Assembly: GCA_023374045.1 (NCBI GenBank)
Contig: CM041778.1
Location: 95,048,839-95,112,838, forward strand
DNA from: Limonium bicolor
Taxonomy: Eukaryota; Streptophyta; Magnoliopsida; Caryophyllales; Plumbaginaceae
DNA length: 64,000 nucleotides
Direction of reading: 5' to 3'
The notes beneath the pieces are model-generated. The model searched no databases. It was not told where the DNA came from and was given only the letters and a program-made list of their open reading frames with translations. Positions 1-11,167 of the stretch are shown here, piece after piece. Position 1 is the first letter of the stretch, and each line of letters starts with the position of its first letter. Position numbers and translations under genes: made by a program.

Positions 1-1135
1 GGCTAGATGCTTGACCTGTCAGAAGGTTAAGTTTGAGCATAGGAGACCCGCGGTTTAGTGCAGTCTATGCCTATTCCTTGCTGGAAGTTCGAGGACATCT
101 CGATGGATTTCGTTGTCGGTCTCCCACCGACTAAGGGAGGACTGAACACGATTGGGTCATTGTGGACCGTCTGACGAAGGTGGCGAAGTTTGTTGCTATG
201 AAGGATACCTGGAAGGTCCCGAAGTTAGCGGACTTGTTCCAGAAGGAGGTGATCCGGCACCATGGTGTGCCAAAGACCATTGTGTCTGTAGGGACCCTCG
301 ATTTTTGTCAGATTCTGGGGTCAGGTTCAGGAAGCCTTGGGTACGAAGTTGAAGCTTAGTACGGCATTCCATCCACAGACCGACGGTCAGAGTGAGAGGA
401 CCATCCAGACACTGGAGGACATGCTGAGAGCATGTGCCTTGGATTTTCAGGGGAGCTGGTTAGAGCGTCTACATCTGATAGAGTTCGCCTACAACAACAG
501 CTACCACTCCTCGATACAGATGCCACCGTTCCAGGCACTTTACGGTAGACCGTGTAGGACTCCTTTATGCTGGGATGAGGCCAGCGAGACTACGCTAGGA
601 CCAGAGTACCTAGAGCAGATCAAGGAGGATGTCCTACAGATTCGTAGGAACATGAGGGCAGCTCAGGACCGGCAGAAATCATATGCAGACACCAGGAGGA
701 GGGACATTGAGTTCACTACCGACGACATGGTATTCTCAGAGTGTCACCCATGAAGGGGATCTTCCGGTTGGGCAGAAGGGCAAGTTGAGCCCGAAGTATG
801 TTGGACCTTATGCGATTAGGGAGCGAGTGGGCCCGTTAGCCTACAGACTGGATTTACCAACAGAGCTCGGGAGGGTGCACGACGTCTTTCACGTTTCACA
901 GTTGAAGAGGTATGTGCCATCCATCACGCACGTTTTACAGCCAGAGACTTTAGAGTTGGACCCCGCTCTACGATATGAGGAAGTACCACTCCGTATTCTC
1001 GATACGAAGACGAGACAGACTAGGAACAAGACCGTTAGCATGGTCAAGGTTCTCTGGTCAAACCTTGAGGTGGAGGAGGCTACATGGGAGTTAGAGGACT
1101 CCATGAGAGTGAAGTATCCAGCACTCTTCGAGTAG
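1..1135 (+). pseudogene. Ty3/gypsy chromovirus (Tekay-like) integrase and chromodomain, 3' end of pol
   Basis: This is the C-terminal part of a retrotransposon polyprotein whose upstream part lies outside the window. The integrase core shows SMDFVVGLP with the first catalytic Asp, VDRLTKVAKF, then AFHPQTDGQSERTIQTLED with the catalytic Glu. The second Asp motif, expected near 290-330, is scrambled by frame changes. After FAYNNSYHSSIQMPPFQALYGR the frame shifts at about 735. It continues through QKGKLSPKYVGPY, HDVFHVSQLKRY and a C-terminal chromodomain-like segment (VKVLW, EEATWE, YPALF) ending at a stop at 1135. Domain order and the TWE motif are typical of Tekay/Del chromoviruses, whose chromodomain is thought to direct integration into heterochromatin. 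At least three frame breaks make it non-functional. Family assignment is confident; lineage is from motif memory, not a search. Confidence 0.9.
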
Positions 1136-1589
1136 TAGCTATGATACTTATACGGGTTCGTGGTCAAACCCTTTTTAAGGGGGGTAGACGCCACTTGGCT
1201 TGCGCATATGTTATCCATTAGGTCTTGTTTTTGTGGTGTGTTTTGGTGGTATGCTGCGTCATACATAGTAGTTTGGATGATTGTATGTTTGATACATCTT
1301 ATGTATGTGCCTTAGTGCACCTGTTTGAGATATATAGTACCGCTGAGTACTTTTGTTGATGAGTGGGATTGTGCACCTTGTTAGTGCTATGATACGAATG
1401 AGTTTATACCATGAGTTTCGGCTATTTGATATGTGTTGTATCAATCATGATACATATATGCTAGGTCTGAACCTAGTGGGAGTTACTCCCTAGCGATGGT
1501 CTGTTTGATTACTTAGTGGAACTGGAATTCTTAGGTGAACTGTAGATGAGTAAGGACTTCGGGACGAAGCCTTTTTAAGGGGGGTAGAT
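1136..1589 (+). other. 3' untranslated region with two polypurine tracts
   Basis: This non-coding spacer lies between the chromodomain stop and the 3' LTR. The motif TTTTTAAGGGGGGTAGA occurs twice, at about 1171-1188 and 1572-1588. The second copy abuts the LTR start and is the expected primer site for plus-strand DNA synthesis. The first is an exact-looking duplicate about 400 bp upstream. Confidence 0.8.
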
Positions 1590-4500
1590 TGAAATACCCC
1601 TAACCTTAAAAACTTAATTAAATGATCTATTAATGATCTAAGATGGTAATAAACATCTAAATACCATTGGGGAACAATCTAAAGATCTTAACAAGGCAAA
1701 ACATGCATTAAGATCGGTAAAGCCAAAAATGTGCTTTAAGACACCATAGAGATTGTATCACCTCAAATAGGATCCAAAGTGGATTCCTAAGTATTATAAT
1801 GAAGTAATGAACATTATAAAACCATTCTCAAAAGAAACCAAGCTCTAAAACATGTTTTAACACAAAATGTGCTTTAAAATTCCTTAAAGCACGTTTTTGA
1901 GAAAATTGACTTTCTGAGTGGGTTTTGAGTGGTGTTAGGCATTGGATTAGACCTTGATATACTAATTTACTATAATGTACCACATTAGAAGGTCTAAATC
2001 CAAGATTTCAAAAAAAATCGAAAATATGGCATTCATTTGTGAATAGTAACCCAAATACTGCATTTTTAAGCAAAATTGACTAAGTATGGTCAATGGTCAA
2101 TTAATGACCATCCCTACCCTTATGAAGTCGGCAGCATGGAGCAATGAAGGACAGCACATTCTACTTTAACACAAAATATCTAGCTAATTTGGTGAATCAC
2201 CATTTTACTATTCCATTTTATACTTTTTATTCATTTAAACACATTATCTTTCTTTATCTTGCCTCTTGTCCCATTCCAGCCGAGCCATCAGCATTCCCAA
2301 ACCCTATCAAGATGTGTTCTTGAGCATTCAAGGCAAATCAACCTCTTTTGCACCTAAGGTAATGGATTAAGGCTTATTTTAGCTCTTTTTCTTCATCTTT
2401 TCATTACCTACACATGGAGCTCATGATCTATCACTTTCCATGGCTCATTCTCAGTGTTTTAAACCTTGAACAACAATCAATCTCGGCTGAATCAAGTCTT
2501 AGGACCAAGGTTGCCAAAATTTACATTATAAGGTAAAAACATACCTTAAGCATTTCTATTCTCCATCCGGTTTTCTTCTTCTGATTTCTATGAGTTTATT
2601 CACTCATAATCTTCATATTTACATGTTAATTCAGTTGGTTAACCATTTGGAGCAAGGGTGGCCGAAAATCAAAGGAAATATCATTCTTTAAGGCATTTTG
2701 CCAAGGTAAAACCTATTACCATGGCAGCTTGTTGTTGTCTAGCTATTTCCTATGTTTATATGGTGAATTTAACACCATGTGGTGTGTTTAATTCAGGCCG
2801 AAACCCTTTGGAGACTACCTAGCATTTTTAAGGTGATTTTTGCCTTAAATCTTACATTAATTGTTCTTTATGGTTAAGCTCATGCTTGGAGTATAACCAT
2901 ATCTTATTTTGGTGTATTAAACATGTCTAAATGATGTGGTGATTTTTCCTCCAAGCTGCCGAGTTGTTACTAAGGATAAACCAAGGTATAAACACCTTAA
3001 ACTTATGATTTTATGGTTTTTTAAGCATATATTATATGTGCCGAGAGTGGAGTTGTTTATATGGGTGATTTTAACCTAAGTGTTGAAAAAATGACTAAGA
3101 TAAATTAAGCTAGTCATCTAAGTGATTTAATTAACATAATGGTCAAATTATGACATTATGTGGAAAAATAATTAAGCTACAGCAAGGCTGAGAGCTTATA
3201 GTATAATTTGAGCTATTTTATGTGTAATTTTATGTTATAAAGCAAAGTTGTAATAAGGCCATGTCATTAGGCCATTTTAATTTAAGTTTAAAGCTTATTT
3301 AATTTAATTTATGCTTATATAGTTAAGTTTGGGGTCAAATGGTAATTACTAGTAAAATAAAGCGTGGGCTTAATTTAGAGGAATTTAGGGTTTTAAATGA
3401 ATTTAATAAAAATTATAACATTTTATAAAGTTTTGGGTCAAAATTGTAAAAATAGAAAACTATAGGGTATAATTGGTAATTACCGAAAGTTTGGTTCCAA
3501 TTTGGCTTTAGGAGTCAAAGTTGACTATATAGGAGACTTTGACCAAGTTTGGAGAATTTAAGAAATTAAAATACTACCTTATATAATAGTTATTAAATTG
3601 TAAAAGATTTATAAGAGATGGGGTTATATTGTGATTTCTGAAAACTTGGGGTACTAAATAGAAATTAGAACATACCTTAGGTTATTAGGAATTTTTAGAA
3701 GTTTATTTGGTTAAATTTGGAGTTTATATGAATTATATAAGTATAATATATGATATTTCATAACATTGTTACAAATGGGTGACATATGTGTATAAACCGA
3801 GAATTATAGAAAGTATAAGGTTAGGAATGATATTTATAACCTTTTGGTATAGTTTGGTAATTTTTGGAGTTATATATAGGTTTTATAAAGATATATGTAT
3901 AATATAGTTTTAATGACATTAGAAACTATGTATTATAAATTGGGGAGATTTGGTAAATATACAAAGTTAGGTGGTGGGAATTTAATTAAAACAGACCCTA
4001 GGGTCTGTTCGGTAATTATAGCCTTTAAAAAAACTATAGGTAAGGTTTAAGGATTACAATATAAGGTTATATTATAAGGTAACAATGAAATATAATTTGG
4101 GGTTGATTTGTAATTTATGGAAGTATAGTGGGAGATAATAAAAACCGAGAGTTTAATGGGTTGTTTGGTAATTTATAACTATAGGTTATAATTGTTTTAA
4201 TGACATAAATGTCATAATATATGTTATATAACTATAATAACATTATATTAATTATGTGGTGGATTTTGTAAATATTTAAGAAAATAGGTGTGTTCGGTAA
4301 TATGAACATTTTTGAATGAAAATTTATAATATGGTTTTTGTGTTATAAAGGGTGTAACATTATAATATAAGAAATATTCATTAAGAGAATGAATATTATA
4401 AAGACTTACCATATAATAAATAGTCCCATAATACATGTATATAATAAATATATTATGGTGTGGAAAATATAATATGGTTCAATAACCATATATTATCATA

Positions 4501-6340
4501 ATTAAAATGATATAAGATAAAAGGAAAGAATTACAAACATTAGATATGGAAATTCTAATGTTAGGAGTTTACTGGAATAATAAGGATTTATATAATTCAA
4601 AGTATTTTTACATATGAATTATACTACATTAAACTTGGAAAAACAAACCTTAGGAAAATAAATACTAAGGTGAATGTATAATATATGATAAGAATTATAC
4701 ATGCAATATAGAAAACAAAATCTATAATATACAAGGGTATATTAAGTTACATGCGATGACAAAGTTCAACATTAAGTATATTAATATACAAGACGAGCAC
4801 GTAATATAACGTTTTTTTTTCAATCCCGAGTTAAAGCCGAAAACCCGACAAACGTTGACAGTTATAACGTGGGATTACCGACGAGGTATTAGTGACGGTA
4901 CGGGGTACCGTAAGTTATGGTTTTTACGAGATTCTAATCAGTAGCGTTTATTAGTAACTGTTAGAGCGACACTGGGAGCTCGGATCTAGCTGATTCATAC
5001 TCCACGGTTATACATTCAGGGTGAACGGTATGTTGTTACGTGTCTCTGATTGTCTCTGAGGGCTTCCTCAGTTCAGACTTCTGTGTAATCTGTGATAAGA
5101 TTGTTTGTCTGAATGTGTGAATAAATATGCATGAACTGTATATTTTTTTAGCTGCTTATTATTTACTGTTGCTGCGTTAACAGTATTGGTTCGTATATAT
5201 GGACCTATATATATAAAACGAACTAGCGGCTATGGTGCTATCTTATATGCAATATAAGGATCGTCAGAAAAACGTTGTAGCACTAGGATAATAAGATATA
5301 CATATTATCCAAGACTTTAATACGGAGCATTGGCCTGTCTAACGCCGCTCTCGTATCTAACACTGGATCCCGAGTTTACAGACTCCGGATTGGACTAACA
5401 ACCTTAGTTTGTTGTGTTAGAAAAATTGGTAATGCGATGCGATGGTATAATTAATTAACATAACAAAGCCAAGAGGATGTGGCTCTTGGTGCGCGCTGTG
5501 ATCACAAAAACGATACTAGGATGTCCGCGTACGGTCCGCAAGTATCAAGAAATTTCCCGTGAGCTAGGATGGCTCATTGGTCGGAGACTCTACCGCTGGA
5601 GTGGTTACTGCCGTGGGTGACCCGCCATAGTATATTGGTAATTTAGAGGCACGTCGTTTTTAACGAGACGTTGTCAATAGGTATAACCGAACATTTATTA
5701 CAGTTGAGACTTGTACATTGGCGAACAATATTGGTTTTTATACCAAGGACGGGAGTTGATACTTGGCTGTTATTCTCGTTATTTCGCCTTGTTGTTCACT
5801 GGTTATACTGTGTGGTTTATATTATGTGTGTTGATGGTTGTGTTATTGTATGGATATTACTGTTAAATGTTTTACAGTTTAAATGTTAAAACGGTAGTGC
5901 ATTTAACGAATCTCATGCTCTCGACCAATTAATTGAGGGGTTTGAGGAGGCATGACGGGGCATGTGATAACATACTCAGTAGGGGCTAATTCCATACCAC
6001 AAACCATTTTTATTTCAGGAGACTAGCTGGAGGGTCGACGCGAGGCGCGACAGTTGTGTTTTACTGTTGGTTGGACTTGGTACGGATTGAGACTACTGTT
6101 ATTTTGGACTCGGGTTTGTAAACCGAGGTGTATGTTTGGTTAGACGCTCACGTGTACGGTTTGTATAAGACGGTTGTTGTTGTTTATGTTTTAGATTGTT
6201 TAAGCACTACTATCTATCTCTTGTGGTCACTGCGGGAATACGTTTCGTTAGAACGACCGTCTGATATTTACCGTTGCGATTTATTTGCTAAGTACGACGA
6301 TTATATTATAATTAGGAGCCGGATTAGTAGGGGTGTTACA
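1590..6340 (+). repeat. Very long 3' LTR of the Tekay-like element
   Basis: The LTR starts TGAAATACCCC immediately after the polypurine tract and ends GGGGTGTTACA, giving about 4751 bp. The same start occurs at the solo LTR at 43656, and the GTGTTACA end recurs at 39095 and 45946. The first third holds degenerate repeats built around CCGA and AAGGTAAAAC motifs. 3200-4800 is extremely AT-rich. 4830-6340 is more balanced and probably holds the R/U5-like part. No convincing gene is seen inside. The 5' partner lies outside the window, so the length cannot be confirmed by LTR-LTR comparison, and an old nested insertion cannot be excluded. Confidence 0.75.
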
Positions 6341-7190
6341 CCGGGACTCTGTATTCGCTTCGGATTCGCTCAAATCAACAGTTCCGGCTGGTTCAGGAGC
6401 GGTTCCAGTTCCGGTTCCGATCGGTTCCGGCCGGTTCCGGCCGGTTCCGGGGCGGTTCCGACCGGTTCCGGAAAGATTAGATCAGCTCCAGTTTCTTCGT
6501 TTTAACTCCGATTTTAGATCCGTTTGCGTGCACACGTTACTCTTTTCGTCCACTTTACTCTAGCTAGGTTATTCCTCAAGTTTATAATCTTAAATGTGTA
6601 AGAACCAAAGACTTAATTTTTTGTATTGAATTTGCTAAAATTAAAGAGCAAAGCGATTTTATTATATGATTCACTGCCTCGTTAAAACCTTATTAGGTAA
6701 AAACCCATTGGGAAAACCCTAATAAGGAAAAAGAGTACAACTACTAATAGGTTACATGATTTCAATTTGAAGGTCTTAAAAGATTACATGGAAAGAAAGT
6801 AATACTAATACATTCTAAAAGATTACAATACAAAATAGAAGTCCTAAGTGATGTTGTCCCCATTCATCTCATACCAATCATCATGTTGACCAGGAGAGCG
6901 CGTGCCCGAGACCCAAAACGACGTCATTATGGACTGATTCCAACAGCTACTTTGGCCGGTTCCGGTTCCACGGTTCCAAATCCGACGGCGAATCCAGGCG
7001 GTTCCGGACGGTTCCGGTTCCGGGCCCGGTTCGGTCCCGAATCTCAAAACTTGTATTCGGATTCGATTCGTAAGGGGACGGTTCCGGTTCCGAATTGATT
7101 CCGGCCCGGTTCCGACTGGTTCCGGTTCCAATCGGTTCCGGGTAAAACCGCCGGTTCCGGGTAGAATCGGATTCGATGGCCACCATTAAA
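6341..7190. repeat. Two GGTTCC-rich blocks around an unassigned spacer
   Basis: Blocks at about 6383-6475 and 6950-7165 are dense in GGTTCCGG, with interspersed GATTCG. Such subterminal repeats are common in plant hAT-type non-autonomous elements. Both blocks read in the same orientation and I found no matching terminal inverted repeats or 8-bp TSD. They may be two separate element ends rather than one element. The spacer at about 6660-6740 carries a short inverted repeat around AACCTTATTAGG. The Arg/Pro/Gly-rich readings across the blocks are repeat artefacts. Confidence 0.5.
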
Positions 7191-7359
7191 TTTAACCATT
7201 AAAAAGCACCTAACAGCTGCACATGTATTATACACATGAAAATGACTATCATGATAGCATCTCTCTTCCACCAAACAAGATGTGCAAACTATATAACAGG
7301 GATTAAATTATTTAGAACTAGAGCTACACTCTCATGCTACATCGGGAAAAAATTTACCT

Positions 7360-8705
7360 CGATATATGATGAGATAGCCACTTTATCAGATCTGTCAGAC
7401 TCCTTCATGCTGCAGATAGCTTCGATTATGAGATCATCCAACCTACAACACCAACAAGACCATACATTTGTTAATTGTTATCACAGAACTATCAGAATTT
7501 GGCGGTTTGTTCATTATATGCTTCTTTTTTTATAATTATGACCACAACCTTGTACTAATGGAATATAAGGTTTTACTTGTTCTTTTCAATGTAAATGGAA
7601 AATATTTGTCTGAATTAAAAAGCAACTAAATCCACAAAGATAACAAAGAAAAAATTGTCTCAAGGAAAAAAATCTTATAGTGAAATAATACAAGACTTAC
7701 ATATACTCACCAGGAATTTAGCACAGCTACAACAGTCATCAACATCAACGGTTCGCCAAATAGAATTCAAATGTTTGATCTTTGTTTGCTCACCTTGGGG
7801 AAGAAGTGCCAAATTAAAGAAAAGGTTAACTGGAGGTTGATATGAAAAGAGAGTTCAGACTCAACTCAGAAAATATAGAAATGCTAGTAATGAAAAGGAT
7901 AAATTACCTCAGTATCACCAACACAAGTAGTGACAGAGTGTACAGTTCTCAATTCCCATTTATATATCATTCCAAAAATACAACAGAGATTCATCTTATG
8001 TTATGTGAATAAAGATTTCTATATACTTTCATAATACAAGTGTGGTATATATGTTCCGAACTAAAGCAATAGACATGTAATAAGTGACTATCTTTTCCTT
8101 TTTGTGTATTTAATGATTTGATGATTAAGTCCACGGTTACTTGATTCAGTCTATAGTATAATTAGTAGCATTCAGAGAGTTTGTGAGCCGTACATGACGC
8201 CATGGCAATAAAAGACTACCAACCTACCTGGATTCCAGTTTCAAACTGTTCATTCCACTTAGTTAGAATCAGCAACAACACCAGACAAGAAAATTCATCA
8301 ACAACAAAACCCCAAAGTCAGCAGCTTCATTCAAAGCTGCTTGCTTTCATTAGCAAAAAAATAATAAACAAAGGGTTAAGAAAGTTTACCAGTAGATAAA
8401 TGAACTGGTCAATCAAGCAAGGAATAAAACCCCTGAATAAGATAGTTGAAACTGGATGTGAGGTTTAGGAATGATCATTATCATCTTTAGGATCACAACT
8501 CCATGAATAAATATACATGGATACAAGTCAATCAATGAGTTAGCCGGTCAGGCAGTCAAATAATATAACAAAAGACCTACCTAGTACCCACCCTTCTTCA
8601 TAATTATAAAGTAGAATGGACATCTTGCTGAATGCCTTGAGAATTGGGTTCGTTGTCAATATCCTCAAGACACTACTCTCCAACTTTGCCTTTGCAGAAC
8701 CCATC
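7360..8705 (-). pseudogene. Decayed telomere-repeat-binding-factor (SMH/TRB)-like gene
   Basis: On the minus strand an exon from about 7445 to 7360 is bounded by a TTGTAG acceptor and a GAG|GTAAAT donor. It encodes a peptide beginning LDDLIIEAICSMKE and ending VAISSYIE. This matches in pattern the start of the histone H1/H5-like (GH1) domain of plant single-Myb-histone telomere-binding proteins, including the exon boundary after the YIE motif. At about 8705-8590 on the same strand a reading starting MGSAKAKLES, followed by a degraded stretch and a GT donor, could be the remnant of the MG-K-K Myb exon; this part is tentative. Other splice-like segments (7965-7909, 7825-7790) were not assigned. 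No complete Myb domain is visible. The GGTTCC block to the left interrupts the 3' part. Confidence 0.5.
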
Positions 8706-10223
8706 TCCCCGCATCAACATCCTTCATCAAAAGATAAACATTGGGAACAACATTTGGGAACAACAACCATATGTATACATATACACCATCATATCATAGC
8801 CGATACTATAGTACTACCACATTCAACATTGCCACCCACCCAACCCAACTGCATTGGAAAAGGATGATTGGCCAAGATGTATTGAACGTTAAAAGTGCCA
8901 GCAAAGAAGCAGCAATAGGGGCTTTAATTCATTTTTTGATCTCACCGATTGCTTTCTTAGCTGTAGTTTAACTTGAAATTAATGAAGCATACTACAACTA
9001 TTTTTCTAATATTTAATATTAATTATCTATAATAGCAATCTGCAGAGAGTAGTGCCACTAAACACAAGGATCCTCATATCAAACTTCAAGCTAGCATACA
9101 TCTGTAGAGAGTAGACCGAAAAGTTCCATCAAACACCATCCTAGTTGACGGTGTTTTTTCCTTTGATATAATCGACAAAACCACAAACTTACTCAACCGT
9201 ATCTACCGATCAGTAACTTTAACAACCACTACATCACCATTCATCAATCTTGAGACTCCATTCAGCACATCACCATTCAGAAACTTAAGAGGCAAAAGCT
9301 ACAAAGGAGGAGAGATGGACTTACCCAAACATGCAGTGGATGTCCATGGTTAGTGTGGCAGAATTGAGGCGGCCATTTGGTTTGATATTTATCTGGGGAT
9401 TGATTGGTTGGGGCGGATAGCAGATCTCACCGGTGAGAAGAATTATTACCGATCTTCAATAGCAAGTGGAAGACAAAACCCTAGTTTCACTAATTTGTCT
9501 TAAAATTAACGAGAGTAGATAGAGATGGATGGGAGACGAGAGATGGAGATGAAGACCAACCAATATGGAGTTGGAGATGGAGAAGACCGGCCGATATGGA
9601 TGGAGGGGAGATGGAGATGGGAGTTTTGCCTGATGAGCAAGTAGTGAATTGCTTAAGCGAAGAAACCAGCATTCTTAATTTACTTATGAAACAACATAGG
9701 CGACTAAAACTTGCTTCCGTAAATAAATAAGTCAAGGGTGGCGACTGAACCAAACAAGCGAGGCTACCTAAAACTACTCGCCTCCAAAAATCGTTTAGAT
9801 GACATAGAACAGCATATCAACGAAGGCAAAAGATCTGTGTTGCCTTCATTAGTCGCTTCAACCGTGGCAACTAATTGACTCGCCTCCATTGATTAAACAA
9901 TTAGAGGCAACTAAGTGCTCACCCTCTTTGGATTCTAACAATAATCATCTCAATGAGAGAGGAGAGAGGGGACGAAAGGGGGATTCGAGGATGGTGAAAG
10001 AAAGGAGCCTGGAGTTCATCCTCCGAAGAGCTGCATACAGGAAATAACAGCCAGAGCTAGGTCAGCGCCATCCTTGGTCCGTTTCCAGCGCAAGTAGAGA
10101 AAGAAATGGTCAGGGAATCCCAGGGAGATGGAGGGGAATGTCATACATACGATATTCCTAGGGAATCTATAACGGGGAATCCTGTTAGAAACAATTTGGA
10201 GAATTTCTTCGTCGTTTGGCTCA
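8706..10223. other. No intact gene; short repeated GGCGACTAA-type motifs at 9690-9910
   Basis: I see no convincing coding sequence here. 9520-9620 is a purine-rich GGAGATGG repeat tract. Between about 9690 and 9910 the motif GGCGACTAA/TTAGTCGC and its variant GGCAACTAA recur in both orientations. This is the kind of subterminal motif array found at CACTA element ends, but no CACTA terminus was located. 10016-10223 reads into the LINE-like ORF but has a stop at about 10171. Confidence 0.4.
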
Positions 10224-10898
10224 GTGGCGGGGATATTCCTAGGAGTAAGCAAGTCTGGTCGTGTGGAGTTCGTGTTCGTCGATTTCGATCACAGGGAGGA
10301 GGCTTGGGAAGCAATCTCAGCGTTGAATGGAGTGAAGCTGGGTAGGCTACCTATTCTTGCTCAGTGGGCGAGGTCCGCAAACGAAGTTGGCCGGGAAAAG
10401 CTCCATCACAGGGGTAAGTCTATCCTAGAACCCAGTCCCGCTGCTAAAGCTTTACCTAGTCCCGCTACTCAAGCCATCTATCTACCCACCACCTCATTCT
10501 TGAACCTGTTGGGAAAGGCTTTGTTGGTGGAGTGGACTACGAATAGATCTATTATTGATATGGAACAGAGTCTCCTATCCGATGGAACCTGGGCCGCGGG
10601 AATTGTGCGTATTAGCCAGAGGAAGTGTGTCCTGCTTATTCAGGAAGATGCTGACCAAGCGGAATGGAAAGAGCGACTGGGCGACATCGAGGAGGTGTCA
10701 AATGTCTCCCAATGGTCCTCAGACACACAAGTAGAATCGAGGGTTGCTAAGATTCTCATTCGTGGTGTTCCGTTGCAAGGATGGAGCTATGAAAACTTTA
10801 AATCGGTGGCAAGTACTGTTGGGTCCTTTATATCCTTGATTGATGATGAAGAAAGGCTCATGAGATATGGCAAGGCCTGCGTTTGGGTAGAAACATGC
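10224..10898 (+). pseudogene. LINE ORF1-like fragment (RRM plus DUF4283-like region)
   Basis: An open frame runs through the first 225 codons and then into MITE sequence up to 10994. The N-terminal part reads like the second half of an RNA recognition motif (FVFVDFDHREEAWEAISALN, then a GRLPILAQWAR-like strand). The C-terminal half has the pattern RVAKILIRGVPLQGW followed by YENFKSVASTVGSFISLIDD. This resembles the DUF4283-type segment between the RRM and zinc knuckle of plant L1-like ORF1 proteins. The beginning of the RRM is not in frame: a TAA lies about 50 bases upstream, so no real start codon can be chosen. No zinc knuckle, endonuclease or reverse transcriptase follows, because the reading runs straight into a MITE arm. 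An alternative is an LTR-element gag-like or host RRM pseudogene. Confidence 0.6.
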
Positions 10899-11167
10899 GA
10901 CACGTTCATTGGGTCCCACAGGTCATATATGACCTTAAAAAACTTTGGATTTGGCATTGAACAAAAATATAACACCTTAGCATCGTCCATGTAAAGTTTC
11001 ATCAAATTTGGATATCATTTAACCATCTTTTAAGTTGATCAAATATTAGAAAAGTTGCTGGATGTAAAATTGTGGAAACCACATGGGTGGGCAAAGTAAT
11101 TTTTGAAACCTCGTGGGTGGGCTGTGTAATTTCGCCAAACGTCATGGGTGGGCGATGTAATTTTCCC
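10899..11167 (+). mobile_element. Right half of a Mutator-like MITE (family 1)
   Basis: This segment closely matches the right arm of the full MITE at 16883-17421. Shared stretches include GGGTCCCACAGGTCATATA, AACACCTTAGCATCGTCCA and the terminal GATGTAATTTTCCC. The left arm and its TSD are absent; the LINE-like fragment takes their place. Confidence 0.8.

Noticed and set aside
6844..7131. Pro/Glu/Arg-rich minus-strand ORF
   Set aside because: It is translation of GGTTCC repeats.
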